Origin: Fragum whitleyi
Taxonomy: Eukaryota; Mollusca; Bivalvia; Cardiida; Cardiidae
Length of the DNA: 64,000 bases
Direction: 5' to 3'
Assembly: GCA_948146395.1 (NCBI GenBank)
Contig: OX411547.1
Span: 28,271,114-28,335,113 of the forward strand
The first letter of the stretch is position 1; every line of letters starts with the position of its first letter. The notes beneath the pieces were generated by a model. That model ran no database searches. It was not told where the DNA came from and saw only the letters and a list, made by a program, of their open reading frames with translations. Position numbers and translations under genes: made by a program. Below, in pieces: positions 42,401-51,770 of this stretch.

Positions 42401-44517
42401 ACGTGCATGGTAAGCCACCTCCACTTCAACCTTTACCAGTAGTAGATGTCTTCCAAAGATGGCATATAGACATCTTAGGAGGTTTACCGACAACTAAAGA
42501 CAAATACAAATATGTACTTCTTGTTGTAGACAGTTATTCAAAATGGTGCGAAGCTTTTCCTCTTCGAACACAAGAAGCTACAGAAGTAGCAGCTGTGCTA
42601 TTCAAGGAAGTCATTTGTCGGTATGGAGCCCCTAATGTACTTGTTTCTGACAGAGGACAACAATTTCTATCTCAGCTAGTCAAAGCTCTTTGTGAACTCT
42701 TTCAGATAACACGGTTCTATACAAGTTCTTACAGGCCATTACTGAATGGAGCTGTAGAGCGTATGAACAGTGTTATCCTTCAAGCTTTGCGTCTTTACTG
42801 TAAAGGACAGCAGGATGATTGGCCAGATCTTCTTCCCTCTATCATGATGGCCTATCGAATGACCCCTGCAACTCAGTCCACTTTGCATTCTCCATTTTTC
42901 TTACTCTTTGGACGAGAAATGAGACTGCCGATTGACACTTCTCTGACTCCTAAATCTACTTTATCTGCAAACTTTAAAACTCATCTTTCAAATGTCCTCA
43001 AAAACCTTGAAACTGCAAGAAAGATAGCTGCTGATAATATCAAAAGTGCACAAGAAAAATACAAAGAACAATATGACAAACGGACAGAGAACCCTAAATA
43101 TCGACCTGCAGACCGTGTTTGGCTATATTGTACAAAAGTTCCAGTAGGAATGGCCCCTAAATTGCATAGAAAATGGGTTGGACCATATTATATTGTTTAT
43201 CTCGGACCCCATAATACATACAAATTGAGAAGATGTGGTGACAACAAAGAGGTTAAGGTCCTTGTCAATGCAACTAGGTTAAAACCTTATTTTGATCCTA
43301 ATGAGAGGCCAACAAATCCACCACCTGGTTATGAACGTTTAACCCAACAACTGAATGCCGAACACATACAAGATGATCAACCACAAGCACAAAACACACC
43401 AGATCAAAACACTCAAACAAGGCAGGCAAACCAAAATAAAAATACTCCAGCCCAGACCCAACCACATAATAAAGGCAAACATCCAAAGAATCCAAAATAC
43501 AAAGGAAGAGTCAAAAGGTCAAAAACACAAAACCAAGATACTGCAAACAATGATAACAATCAAAATGAAATACCACAAAATCAAGAAAATGATAATATTC
43601 AAAATAATTCACAGCCAAATCAATCAGAAATTCCAAAGCACAGTTCACAAACGCAAGAAGGACAAAACACTCAAAATCAAAAATCAACACCTAAACAAGA
43701 CAAATTTGCAGAAGAACACATAGAGAAAATAATAGAATCAAAACGCAGCAATAACATACTTTATTATAAGATTAAATGGAAACAAAACAAAAAACCTAAT
43801 ACATGGGAATACGCAAGCACCATACCAGAAATCTTCATTAGGGAATATCATGTTCACAGAACAATGAGTGGCAGGAAAAGAAGAAAGCCACTCAATCCTA
43901 GTCACAAGTTTTTCAACAGCAACACTGAAAATGCAAGCACTCAAAACAGCAACACTCAAGAGCAAACACCCAGTACATCAAATGTCCAAAATTTGCACTG
44001 CTTACAAAATCCAAACATACACACAAATTGTGTAACTACAGCAAATGTTGAATCATGTAATAATTTACATGTCAAAGAAAACTTAGTCGGATTAAAATTC
44101 TTTGGTGAAACAGCATTTGTAATAACGCAATTTGGACAAAACCCTATTCAATTTAAATCTTTCACAGCAGGTCATGAGCATGTACAATATCTTATTTTGC
44201 ACCTTCAAGAAAAATTTAATGATATGAAGAGACAAATGAAAATTGATGCAATGAATAATAAAAACCCAAAATTGCCCAGCAAAATAGAGACTGAAACAGT
44301 TGTTCTAGCTAATTTCATCCATGAACTTAGCATTGATCACTATGGCAACATTAAGTTTTTAATGGATTATGAAAATCCATTGCTTTCTCCAGAATGGAAT
44401 AACTTTGATGATACACCACCTGGTTTGATTAACACACTAATACATAAACTTACTGTGCAATTTTCAAAATTTGTAAGCAGAAAAAACTTTAATCAAAGGA
44501 AATCAAAGTTCAGTTAA
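39430..44517 (+). CDS. pol: Retrotransposon Pol polyprotein: protease, RT, RNase H, integrase, chromodomain, C-terminal extension
   Basis: 1695 residues, uninterrupted. An in-frame TAA at 39421 fixes the first ATG. Visible parts: aspartic protease DSGAS at 55-59 and ILGRDF at 125-130; reverse transcriptase with catalytic Asp in VLDLKSG (438), LPFGLMNSP (470-478) and YIDD (500-503); RNase H with TDSSDYS (648-654), Glu 691, TDN (715-717) and NADGLSR (757-763); integrase zinc finger H944, H952, C982, C985 and core D1014, D1074, E1110 with the canonical 35-residue D-E gap; GPY module about 1244-1256; Asn/Gln-rich linker about 1308-1425; chromodomain about 1427-1477 (YYKIKWKQNKKPNTWEYAS); basic patch GRKRRK at 1481-1486; and ~200 C-terminal residues of unknown relation. 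All catalytic residues listed are present. Gag domains and a CCHC knuckle are absent. Minus-strand and shifted ORFs inside are shadows. Confidence 0.95.
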   Translation: MANQYKTPWQCSKQTCAKINDTCNVTPTISLVTSLDKTCKAYIQIESKQFSALFDSGASISCINKHVVQKLVNKPEYQSAKITHVYGVCGEIHSVLGTVTLSFLLDGYPFEHTFHVFSNLHQPVILGRDFMAKEGIQLNFHTNTISLSKPNSESINLCQISHDYSKTDFGKTFSSHVIPPHSEYILPLKTNKFFEGDVVLCEPPQSLVKDELVGGKCLSRVTDGKILYRLMNPTALPIFLKSKTRVSILTEANSAEITQISDLENLMHENSVTLNSVETNTLTDDEYITIAEDLGINLTDSDLTNTQKRNLMIFIGKNRQAFAKDFSELGLTNLFSHKIETGNAKPIKKAPYRQNPELRRETERQVKEMLENGFITESDSPWNSPICLTKKKSGEYRFCVDYRELNKVTEPMSFPIPHIADVFDTIADAKAEVFTVLDLKSGFWQVPLDPETAHKAAFVTHQSVYSWTRLPFGLMNSPITFQNLMSKVLKNLNWKIALVYIDDILVFSRNFDDHIDHLAQVFANLRSANLTLQPSKCKFATREIEYLGHIISKNGIKVNPAKTKAIDEYPQPKTSKQVKSFLGMTSYYRKFIKSYAKIANPLNALLKKDTKFKWTHECENAFQTLKKALASPPILAFPNFDRPFMLATDSSDYSMGYVLSQCDEQGLEHPIAYGGRTLHGHELKWHITDKEGLALVEAVNHFRPYLANNFFTVFTDNVSVKWLKHIKNCQGRLGRWALTLQGYNFEIVHKASSANGNADGLSRLVYQRVDSEKCDLGADESAQVCQISDNKSKHLTAVTLIYSHEQDHNPSVAAATTSTETALILNNDENTDRHNDENTNQNNEENSDNNDYIPVKPDMDLIFLQRDDQFYKDIIKYKLQNELPDDLKQSKLIVAESDQYELSEHGILLHIYTPRTKGIPKEQKIITQICVPSILRDDVLKSYHDSIAGGMHQGFERTYAAIRQKYYWPSMFRDCESYVKSCDQCQRVKRDVHGKPPPLQPLPVVDVFQRWHIDILGGLPTTKDKYKYVLLVVDSYSKWCEAFPLRTQEATEVAAVLFKEVICRYGAPNVLVSDRGQQFLSQLVKALCELFQITRFYTSSYRPLLNGAVERMNSVILQALRLYCKGQQDDWPDLLPSIMMAYRMTPATQSTLHSPFFLLFGREMRLPIDTSLTPKSTLSANFKTHLSNVLKNLETARKIAADNIKSAQEKYKEQYDKRTENPKYRPADRVWLYCTKVPVGMAPKLHRKWVGPYYIVYLGPHNTYKLRRCGDNKEVKVLVNATRLKPYFDPNERPTNPPPGYERLTQQLNAEHIQDDQPQAQNTPDQNTQTRQANQNKNTPAQTQPHNKGKHPKNPKYKGRVKRSKTQNQDTANNDNNQNEIPQNQENDNIQNNSQPNQSEIPKHSSQTQEGQNTQNQKSTPKQDKFAEEHIEKIIESKRSNNILYYKIKWKQNKKPNTWEYASTIPEIFIREYHVHRTMSGRKRRKPLNPSHKFFNSNTENASTQNSNTQEQTPSTSNVQNLHCLQNPNIHTNCVTTANVESCNNLHVKENLVGLKFFGETAFVITQFGQNPIQFKSFTAGHEHVQYLILHLQEKFNDMKRQMKIDAMNNKNPKLPSKIETETVVLANFIHELSIDHYGNIKFLMDYENPLLSPEWNNFDDTPPGLINTLIHKLTVQFSKFVSRKNFNQRKSKFS

Positions 44518-45780
44518 TTTCATAATTGTTAAAGAAATCAGTACAATAATTAAAATTAAACAATGAAGATAAAAAGATATTTTGTAGTGACCTTTTCAGT
44601 AATTCAATTGTGTAAACTTTTGAGAATTTTTATTCCATACTTAAGTTCATTTTGTGCTCTGACAAAAGGGAAGGGAAATTTAGATGATAATGTTTGTATT
44701 TTATACTGTTTCAATGCAAATGATGGAGCGATGTACCACGGAAATGTTGAAAATTTCACCTTACAATTAAGAAGAAGAAATTGATTAGTAAAAGTAATTT
44801 GTTATACTTAATGTGTTTTATTTGAAAATAACTATTCACTATAGTAGAAATAAGAATTTCTATTTGTTGTAATTATTGAAAATGAATAAAAAACTGAAAT
44901 ATTGTTGAAAATGAGTTAAAAGCAGACTGTATGATTGTTGAATTACAGTTTGTAACACATAGGTTGGTATAACAATGTAATATTTGGTAAAGGAAATTGT
45001 CGATTAGGAAAAATGATGAAAACAAGAAATTATGATTAAGAATTTATCAATTATTGTAGCTATAAATATCTAGTTATTTGGATACTATGAATCAATGTAA
45101 GGAGTAAATGATGAAGAGATGAAATGAATGGTTACTCAAAAAGCATATTTAAAAATTGTATATCGCTCAAAGGAGCACATGAATAAATATAATTGTTCAT
45201 AGGAACTTGAAATTCTATTGCTCAAAGGAGCATGTTAGATGTAAATGCTCATAGGAGCATGTTAAATGCAAATTGCTCAAGGAAGCATGTCAGAATGATT
45301 ATCGCCAAAAGTGGCATATTGTTGGTAGACTATTAACTTATTCCTAACATTGCTATTTATGTTTGTGAATTATTGATTGTCTACTAACTGAATAATATGT
45401 TTTATGAGGATATCAATTCAGTGAAATTGATAATTGCATTTCTCTTTCTTATTGCATTTTAATGTTGTATAGCCATACAACTGCAATGTTTCTTTATATT
45501 TTTTGTACTAACTATCAACCAGATATAAGTCAATTTATAAGAAACTGAAAGTCAGTGCTTTGCCTCATATGCATATCTAACTATTGTTTGTTGAAATAAA
45601 TGTATGTGTGTATTGTATGATCTAGCCATGGCAATTAAGGAAGAATGAAATTACTGTGTGAAAGAAATATTTGTGTGAATGGATGTATTTGAATTTTTGC
45701 ATATTTCATGTGTTGTTATTTTGTATTTTCTTTTAATTAGAGTATGATTGAGGACAATCATTTTTCAAGGCAGTGGAAAG
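44518..45780 (+). other. 3' non-coding part of the retrotransposon
   Basis: Contains a 73-codon ORF (44563-44784) with a hydrophobic N-terminal third (YFVVTFSVIQLCKLLRIFI) but no family resemblance. It is too small to be env and coding status is unsupported. Then comes a hairpin row (45131-45315) and a purine-rich tract (AAGGCAGTGGAAAG, 45767-45780) touching the 3' LTR, the likely plus-strand primer. Confidence 0.6.
45131..45315 (+). repeat. Row of short hairpin motifs GCTC-AAAG-GAGC in the 3' region
   Basis: Seven copies of an ~18-nt motif (TTGCTCAAAGGAGCATGT) at 20-36 nt spacing. Clean 4-bp stems: 45165-45176 and 45220-45231 (GCTC/GAGC), 45195-45206 (GTTC/GAAC), 45247-45258 (GCTC/GAGC), 45304-45315 (GCCA/TGGC). 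Imperfect: 45275-45286 and the first unit near 45134. Stem changes are compensatory. Confidence 0.8.
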
Positions 45781-46583
45781 TGTAACAGTGCTATAAAATG
45801 TGAAATCTTGTGTTGCACCATTTGGCACGATATTGCACTATTTGTCACAATATTTGAAAGTCTATAAAATTTGTCACCAAAAGCAATTTCTTCATAAAGC
45901 TTGATCATAATCATTTGGCTTAATAAATTAGACCTTATCTAAACACATTGCCTGCTTAAAGCATTCTCTTCACAAAGATGTTTGATCATTATCATATGGT
46001 TTCTTGGATTAGAATTTTATCTATTAACACATTGTACACTGCATGCTGAGCTATCAGCCAATCTTATTAGAATGATAACTATTTGATCTCTGGAATTATT
46101 ATCAATGCAAATTTATGTTAATCTTGATAAGTTTTGAAGGCTGGTCACTCCAAGATTAATTAAGATCATCCTATGATGTTCTTGATGTAGATTGGATAAT
46201 CATGTCTAAAGTTTCATTGGTCAACATTTATCATCTTTATATCTTACAATTTCATTGGTTGTGTTTAGAATAATCTTTTAGGTTTAAATAATAAGAATGT
46301 TGATTGCTAGTCAGTTTTTGAGTTTTGAGTTAGGTTAAGAATAAGAACTTTGAATTAAGAAATTGTCAGTATAAATTATCAGTGCTTGTCTAACTGTAAT
46401 AACATATGCAAAAACTTAGTGTCTACTTGAATAAAAGAAATACAGAACGAAATTAGACTTTATCGAATTATTGTGTTGAACAAAATACTCACGCCAAGCG
46501 AGTTATGAAACAATGCGATAAAAGGACAAATTCCCCAACCCAAATTTCCCAAAGCGTGATCGGGGAAACGACCCCCGGTCACA
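45781..46583 (+). repeat. 3' LTR (803 bp)
   Basis: TGTAACAG ... GGTCACA. Matches the 5' LTR without visible difference until about 46534, then differs by roughly ten substitutions and one indel before the shared final 30 bases. Confidence 0.95.
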
Positions 46584-46587
46584 TATA
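46584..46587. repeat. Target site duplication, right copy (TATA)
   Basis: TATA directly after the terminal CA of the 3' LTR, matching 37783-37786. The surrounding sequence is TA-rich, so chance agreement cannot be fully excluded. Confidence 0.7.
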
Positions 46588-47233
46588 TATCAATTTGATG
46601 GGTAAAGCCCCCCAGATTTTACTCTTTACTACAATCTTCTACACTTACATTGTCCTTGGATCTCGAGGGTCCCTGGATCTCATGGATCGCTAGGATCCCA
46701 TAATTTTGGATGGAATCCCATAAGTTTAAAGAAAGGGATTCTGTCAGTATCCTTCTATATCTATAAATTTAGATGTTCTTTCAATCTGAAACAAATGTTT
46801 TCAGGACAAGGTTCTAACATCACTTTGTTACGTAACAAACAAAGTGAAGTTAAAACCCTTGGTTTGCAAAGATATTAGAGTATTATGACTCTAGAGTATT
46901 ATGACCCTCATAATCTCAATCCTTGCCCTGTCTTTAAAATTCTACCTTTGTAAATGAATGTTCAAGGGATACCTGTGCCTGAGGTTATGAAACTTTTCTC
47001 ATTCCCAATTCAAATTTTCTCAAATTTCATTTTGAGATTAAAGCGGTAAATTTGTTTTAACACTCATTTTAATGTTTTAACATAAAAGATAATATTAATA
47101 ACTTATTAATTATATCCTTTATTTTCATACATTTATTTAAATTCAAAATTTGGGAATATTCTTAGTTGAGCCTGAGAAAAGTTTCTATAACCTCGGGCCC
47201 TGATTATCCAGAGGGATCCTAGCAGTAACATAT
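46588..47233. other. Right flank of the retrotransposon, no gene seen
   Basis: A small inverted repeat (aacatcactttgttacgtaa ... caaagtgaagtt) at about 46817-46852 is the only structure noted. Confidence 0.5.
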
Positions 47234-47300
47234 AGATGGCTCAGCATGAAACAGTTGTAACTGCCATTAAATATATAGGCAGTTACAACTGTTTGTATTG
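47234..47300. mobile_element. 75-bp foldback element, GTTACAACT family (one end lost)
   Basis: GATGGCTCAGCATGAAACAG at the left, then AGTTGTAACTGCC / GGCAGTTACAACTG arms. The right outer arm is absent. Confidence 0.7.
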
Positions 47301-47400
47301 ATATTGATATAGGGATACATGTGGAACCCCATTGACAAATTGTTGATGTCGACCATCAACTCTTTAATTCAGGGACATTATTTTTGCAAGGTTCAAAGAA

Positions 47401-48506
47401 GTACCGTATTTCACCTTTTAGACGCGCCCTCCCTAATAAACGCGCTCCCCCATAAATACGATTCCCAGGCCCTTGACTATACGATCAACAACATCCAACC
47501 GTCCACGGTCCGTGGTGAAAAATCCGGTCTCGAATTTAATTTCATTAGCTGCTACTCAACGACGTAATGTTCAATAGATTGTGGGTTAACTATCTTAAAT
47601 TCCTATGTTGCGTCATTAAAAGATCGTTCAACATCAGAAAAACTAGCGCGTCCTAAATCGCGCAGTTTTCCGGAAGCGCGAAAAGTTTAATTTAACACAA
47701 AATTAAAACTATTTCTCGTCATTCTTCATAAGTCACATGCGAACAAAATCCCCTTTCTTCACGTTTTTACGAAAATATTTCTGAAATCATTTTACCTTCT
47801 GCAAATATACAAAATATCCGAGTCAAATGATTAAATCCTAGTCACAATTCATTCTGTTAAAATGGGAAAACCCCCGTAAAATCTCGTGTGTGACTTATTT
47901 CAAAAGCGACGTCGCCGCATGCAAGAATCTGGGGACTTCAAAGGGTGCCGACACGCGGTGACCCAGCTAGCTCCAGACGTGTTGTGTTTTCACTACGAAA
48001 CACTTTCATTCCATGTACCGAATCACAAAATTTTAGGATTTAATACAGGATTATTTATTTCATACGTGAATAGGTAATGATTTATTAGACCGCTTTGTCC
48101 ATCGGTAGCGGAACATTGAATATTGCATCGTCTGGAACTTCCTATCTTGTGCAAATAACAATAATAATAATGTCGACTTCTGCTATTACGATCACTTGCT
48201 TTTAAAAACTGCAATTAATGGTCGAAGGTGACCGTTTTTCGATAGATGACTTTAAATGACAGAATTACAATTCATTCGCTAGCATTTTATTTTATTTTTT
48301 AAATTCATAGCCTTAATAGATAAATAGGAAAGCGTATGGGGTTGCGCACGTATTTCAATCGATAATTACGAACATGTTAACAGTTTGCTTCTCTTAGGTA
48401 CCAAAATACGTAATTATTTGGAATTAAGTAAAAGGGTCTGAAATAATAGCGCCCCCACGACGTTTTGCATCGCGCCCGGGCGCGTTTAATAGGAGAAATA
48501 CGGTAC
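47401..48506. mobile_element. CpG-rich DNA element with GTACCGTATTTC termini
   Basis: Left terminus GTACCGTATTTCACCTTTTA and the complement of the right terminus GTACCGTATTTCTCCTATTA, each continuing to (A/G)ACGCGCCC. 1106 bp, unusually rich in CpG (TAAACGCGC, ATCGCGCAG, GCGCCCGGGCGCG). Only short open frames (47319-47567, 47886-48077), none recognised, so probably non-autonomous. The superfamily is not determined. Confidence 0.75.
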
Positions 48507-48564
48507 ATTTGTATCTAGGTTTTTTAACATTCTTCAAATACTCTGCTTACATAATGCAGTAGTA

Positions 48565-48795
48565 GCATGTCAGACTCTCTATCAATTTGGGTCCCATGCT
48601 CAATCCTGATCTTTTGTCCCCACTAATGGGTGGCAGACCAAATTGTAAACCTTTGTGGGATGAGCAGCATGAGGATCAGTTAGCGGATTGTGGTAGTACC
48701 GTTTAAAAAAATTTCAAGAATCCATGGGTAGGTAGTCAAGACACTGTCGTATAACAGATAAATGCAGCATTCAAAACACAAAGAAACAAATCAGA
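48565..48795 (+). mobile_element. SINE, strongly diverged
   Basis: Recognisable order: CACTAATGGGT, GATGAGCAGCATGAGGATC, TGGTAGTACCG, CAAGAATCCATGGGTAGG, then an AAACA-rich tail. The oldest-looking copy. Confidence 0.6.
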
Positions 48796-49045
48796 TTCTT
48801 GTTTCGTTTTGTTTTGTTTTTTTAAGAATCGTATATAATGAAGAACTAGACAGGTATTTTATCAGTTCTAGAAAAAACATGACTTATCAGAAAGTTCTAT
48901 GCTTAATCTTAAAATAACTTGGAAGGTATTGCCTTTTCTCAACCACTGTGAAGGAAATTGATAAAGCCAAAAAGAAAGTGATTGATTTATCAAAATATTC
49001 CATCTTAAATGTCCATCAACACAGCTTTGTTTAAGTAAAATCAAG

Positions 49046-49117
49046 GGGTCAGTGAAAAGCAATTGTAAGTGCCTATATATGTATAGGCACTTACAATAGT
49101 TTTGCACTGACTCTTCA
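49046..49117. mobile_element. Foldback element, CACTTACAAT subtype
   Basis: GGGTCAGTGAAAAGCAATTG / CAATAGTTTTGCACTGACTC outer arms; AAGTGCCTATA / TATAGGCACTT inner arms. Same layout as the GTTACAACT family with a different inner sequence. Sister copies are at 57184-57262 and, eroded, at 61850-61915. Confidence 0.8.
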
Positions 49118-49304
49118 AAATATGCATTCTTTGCCACCAAGAAAACAACATCAAATTGATCTGTAGACAGGTGTCTTTACTCCCCCATTCACTTTCTAAA
49201 TTTTTAATCAACCTGTATAAACAGTTTACTTTTCAAGGTTCTAAAGTTTCTGATGGCTATTTTTTCTCTCACCTTTGTTTAAAATGTTTATGTTTCTAGT
49301 TTAA

Positions 49305-49910
49305 ACCCTAATCCTGCTGAACTTATATTTTGTTTCGAAAGTAGTGCCAATTTTCCTGAACATTTCAACCATTCGGAACATCGCTCTGACTTTTCTGTAA
49401 ACTGGAAAGTACCTCGGACGTAAGTGTAGTAATTTTTGGTCATTTTTCGGTAATTTGGTTCCTGGTTATAATTGGGTTTATAAATACGCTTGAAGAATAG
49501 TATATTTCTTTAAAGTTTTCCAAGTTTGTGAAGATCACTTTAGCATGTTACAATTTGAAATCAAAATGCAGTAAGCCACTGCGTTTTGTTTTCAAATCAT
49601 AACATGTCCAATTCTAACCTTACGTTGACATTTTATTTTTTCGCAACGTCATCCTCAGTTATGTTTGTGACGTCATATAAACCCACGTGCGAAATGGTGC
49701 GCTTTCATTGCTGGGCCCGTATTATTCCCGAGGTCTATTCCGTAGAATCGCCAAGGGTTCCCGATTGCATTTCAACTAGTCTGGCTCTAGGTTTTCCCAC
49801 AATAATGTAGTAGTAAAAGGACACATCAAGCAGAGATTAGACTGTACTGTCTGCTAAAAACTGTTGTACCTGAGCAGGAAAATATTGTGAACAGACTGGG
49901 AAGGGTTAGG
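49305..49910. other. Interval with a good splice donor but no coding exon
   Basis: 49304-49335 is a TTAA MITE family 1 left-end fragment. CTCGGAC/GTAAGTG at 49432-49445 is a consensus donor and could end a plus-strand 5' UTR exon; no partner exon was found. The open frame 49586-49810 is CpG-bearing but unrecognised. Confidence 0.35.
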
Positions 49911-50182
49911 ATTGATTGAATGGAGTTTTACGCCGCTTTCAACATTTTTCCAGTTATATTGCAGCAGCTGGAGCACCTAACAATGGATTCCGGGTATCTC
50001 TCTTACCAGCACAATCATCACATCCTTTCCTAGCCTCCAACTGCTATCTCACATAGGTCTATGATTATCAACCCATTGGTGAGAGACAAATAGTCAGAGA
50101 GAATGAGTGCCGCCGTTGGGGATAGAACATGGGACCTCTAGATTGACAGTCCGAGGTGCTACCACTTACGCTATTACGGCGG
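49911..50182 (-). mobile_element. SINE, near full length
   Basis: The minus strand has a head with GTAGCACCTCGGACTGTCAA, box B-like GGTTCTATCCCC (degenerate), the common body, and end GAAAGCGGCGTAAAACTCCA with ATTCAATCAA tail. Confidence 0.85.
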
Positions 50183-50624
50183 GTCGAGAAGGGTTAGGAA
50201 CAGCCATACTTAAACTTAAAGATAAGATTGTATCTGTTCAAAATGTATGAAATGGAAGCATGAAATTTTGGCCAAAATTATATTTTTACCTGTATGAGAT
50301 ATTTCTTGAAACTGAATATTCTAAATACAAAGGACATCAGGACTAAACAGATCACTGCAATCAATTGAAAGATCAACTCACTGACCAATCAAAAAACTTC
50401 ATTAAACCTGGGTGACCTTTGACCTCGATCATTTTCTGCCATTTTGTTTCAAGTATGTTCATGACGACTAATATCGTGACTCACTGTACTTACAGTAGAG
50501 GGCCATCAATATATCAGGTCAAGTGGTGGGACTACAATTGTTTCAACTATTCTAACCACTGCTGAGTAAAAAGTTTGATGGGTATTAAACATGGATCATC
50601 CATGCTTTTTAAATCGAGGGAATC

Positions 50625-51770
50625 CCGATTTATATATACTGTTTTCCAGACATCTCATCAGTTGGACACATTACATTTTTACCATTATCCACTGAGCAAA
50701 GTGTTCAAGCCAAACTATGTGTTTTCAAACACCGAAGAAACGGCCTTTTCAGTCACAATCTACAAACTATTTTTATCTTATTTATGGTACTTTTGCGATA
50801 AATAAAAAAGAGGCTAATACAAAATTTGATGTAATTTTCGCTTTTAGTAATTACCAGTCAGTATTTTCAGTGTTTATAACAAGATTTTCTGTTGAGTAAA
50901 GGAGTTGAAACATGTAATAGGTTAACTGTATAATAAATTTGTAGCAGTTACAATATTACTGCTCAGACTTTTTCTCATATGGTCATTTTCCAGTTGTAGG
51001 GCTGACAACCTATCAAATTCTGTTATGATTATCCCGTGGTCAAAACCCACCCATTTTGATAAACCGTCGGTGCTGTTATCAATTATTGTAACTACGGCTT
51101 AATTGGGCTTTAATCAAGCCGTAGTTACAAGATTTTAGAACAACACCTACGAAATATTGTTTGTCTGATATTGCGTCATTGTTAACTGGATAAAATCGTT
51201 CCCCATTGTGTTCTAACTTTTAGCTCTTTGCGCAAAAAAGGGTTTTTCCAGTCCACAGGACCAAGGCTAAATAATTTTGTTGAAATTTCATTTGCAATTT
51301 TAACATCTCTACTGTTACTGTGCCTATACACTGCAGAGACATGACCGGGATTTGCCATTATCTGCCTCTATATGAATGCTTCCCTCGGGCATCAAATTGA
51401 TGCCAGTTCTACCCCCTTGATGTCTGACCTTATAGCGCAGTTGGCAGCAGGTTGGATAATCAATCTTAGTTGAACTGGGTTCAGTTCCAAGTTGAATGGA
51501 AATGTTTTGTGACATATCTCTCAAGTCAAGGGGATAAAATTCTGTAAACTCCAGTTGGATTAGCTGGTGATGTCTTCGAAAAGATGGAGTGTTAAGACAA
51601 AAAACTCACAAATTGGGCAAATATTTTACCAACTTTTATTGTCCATATTTGAGCCCTTTAGATTAACGAACTATTGCACTATCCTAGCCTCTGAGTCTCA
51701 ATGATGCCTGATTTACAGTGCTGACAGCACTTTGATTGTAACTTTGGAATTGTTAGATCAGTTGAATGCT
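50625..51770 (-). repeat. Long dispersed repeat, copy 2 (inverted relative to 19318-21150)
   Basis: The complement carries 'tcaaagtgctgtcagcactg' (51725-51744), 'cccaatttgtgagttttttg' and the 'tgtttgaaaacaca' block (50725-50740) in the same order as copy 1. A tRNA-like segment (TATAGCGCAGTTGGCAGC, box B GGTTCAGTTCC) sits inside at 51420-51500. Open frames 50575-50805, 50717-50899 and 51324-51524 are repeat sequence. Confidence 0.6.
51087..51130. repeat. Hairpin TGTAACTACGGCTT
   Basis: TGTAACTACGGCTT and its complement AAGCCGTAGTTACA, with extra pairing toward the loop. Located inside the long repeat copy 2. Confidence 0.75.

Larger units (their letters stand above)
37787..46583 (+). mobile_element. 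Complete Ty3/Gypsy-type LTR retrotransposon with chromodomain, no gag ORF
   Basis: 8.8 kb. In order: 5' LTR (37787-38590), 839-nt leader, single pol ORF (39430-44517), 1.26 kb 3' non-coding part, 3' LTR (45781-46583), all bounded by TATA duplications. The pol order PR-RT-RH-IN with a GPY module and a chromodomain is that of Ty3/Gypsy (Metaviridae) chromovirus-like elements. LTRs are identical by eye over about the first 755 bp and the ORF is unbroken, so insertion is recent. No gag-like ORF exists before PR and no env after IN. Movement, if any, would need Gag from elsewhere. Confidence 0.95.

Noticed and set aside
40110..43965. Minus-strand and frame-shifted ORFs (40110-40472, 40903-41160, 41791-42069, 43355-43723, 43738-43965)
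   Set aside because: All lie within the pol ORF and show no family features. The 43355-43723 frame is a shadow of the Asn/Gln-rich linker.
44563..44784. A small env-like or accessory protein after pol
   Set aside because: Seventy-three codons with one hydrophobic stretch; no signal-peptide/TM/fusion layout and no resemblance to known accessory proteins. Kept only as a note on the 3' region.
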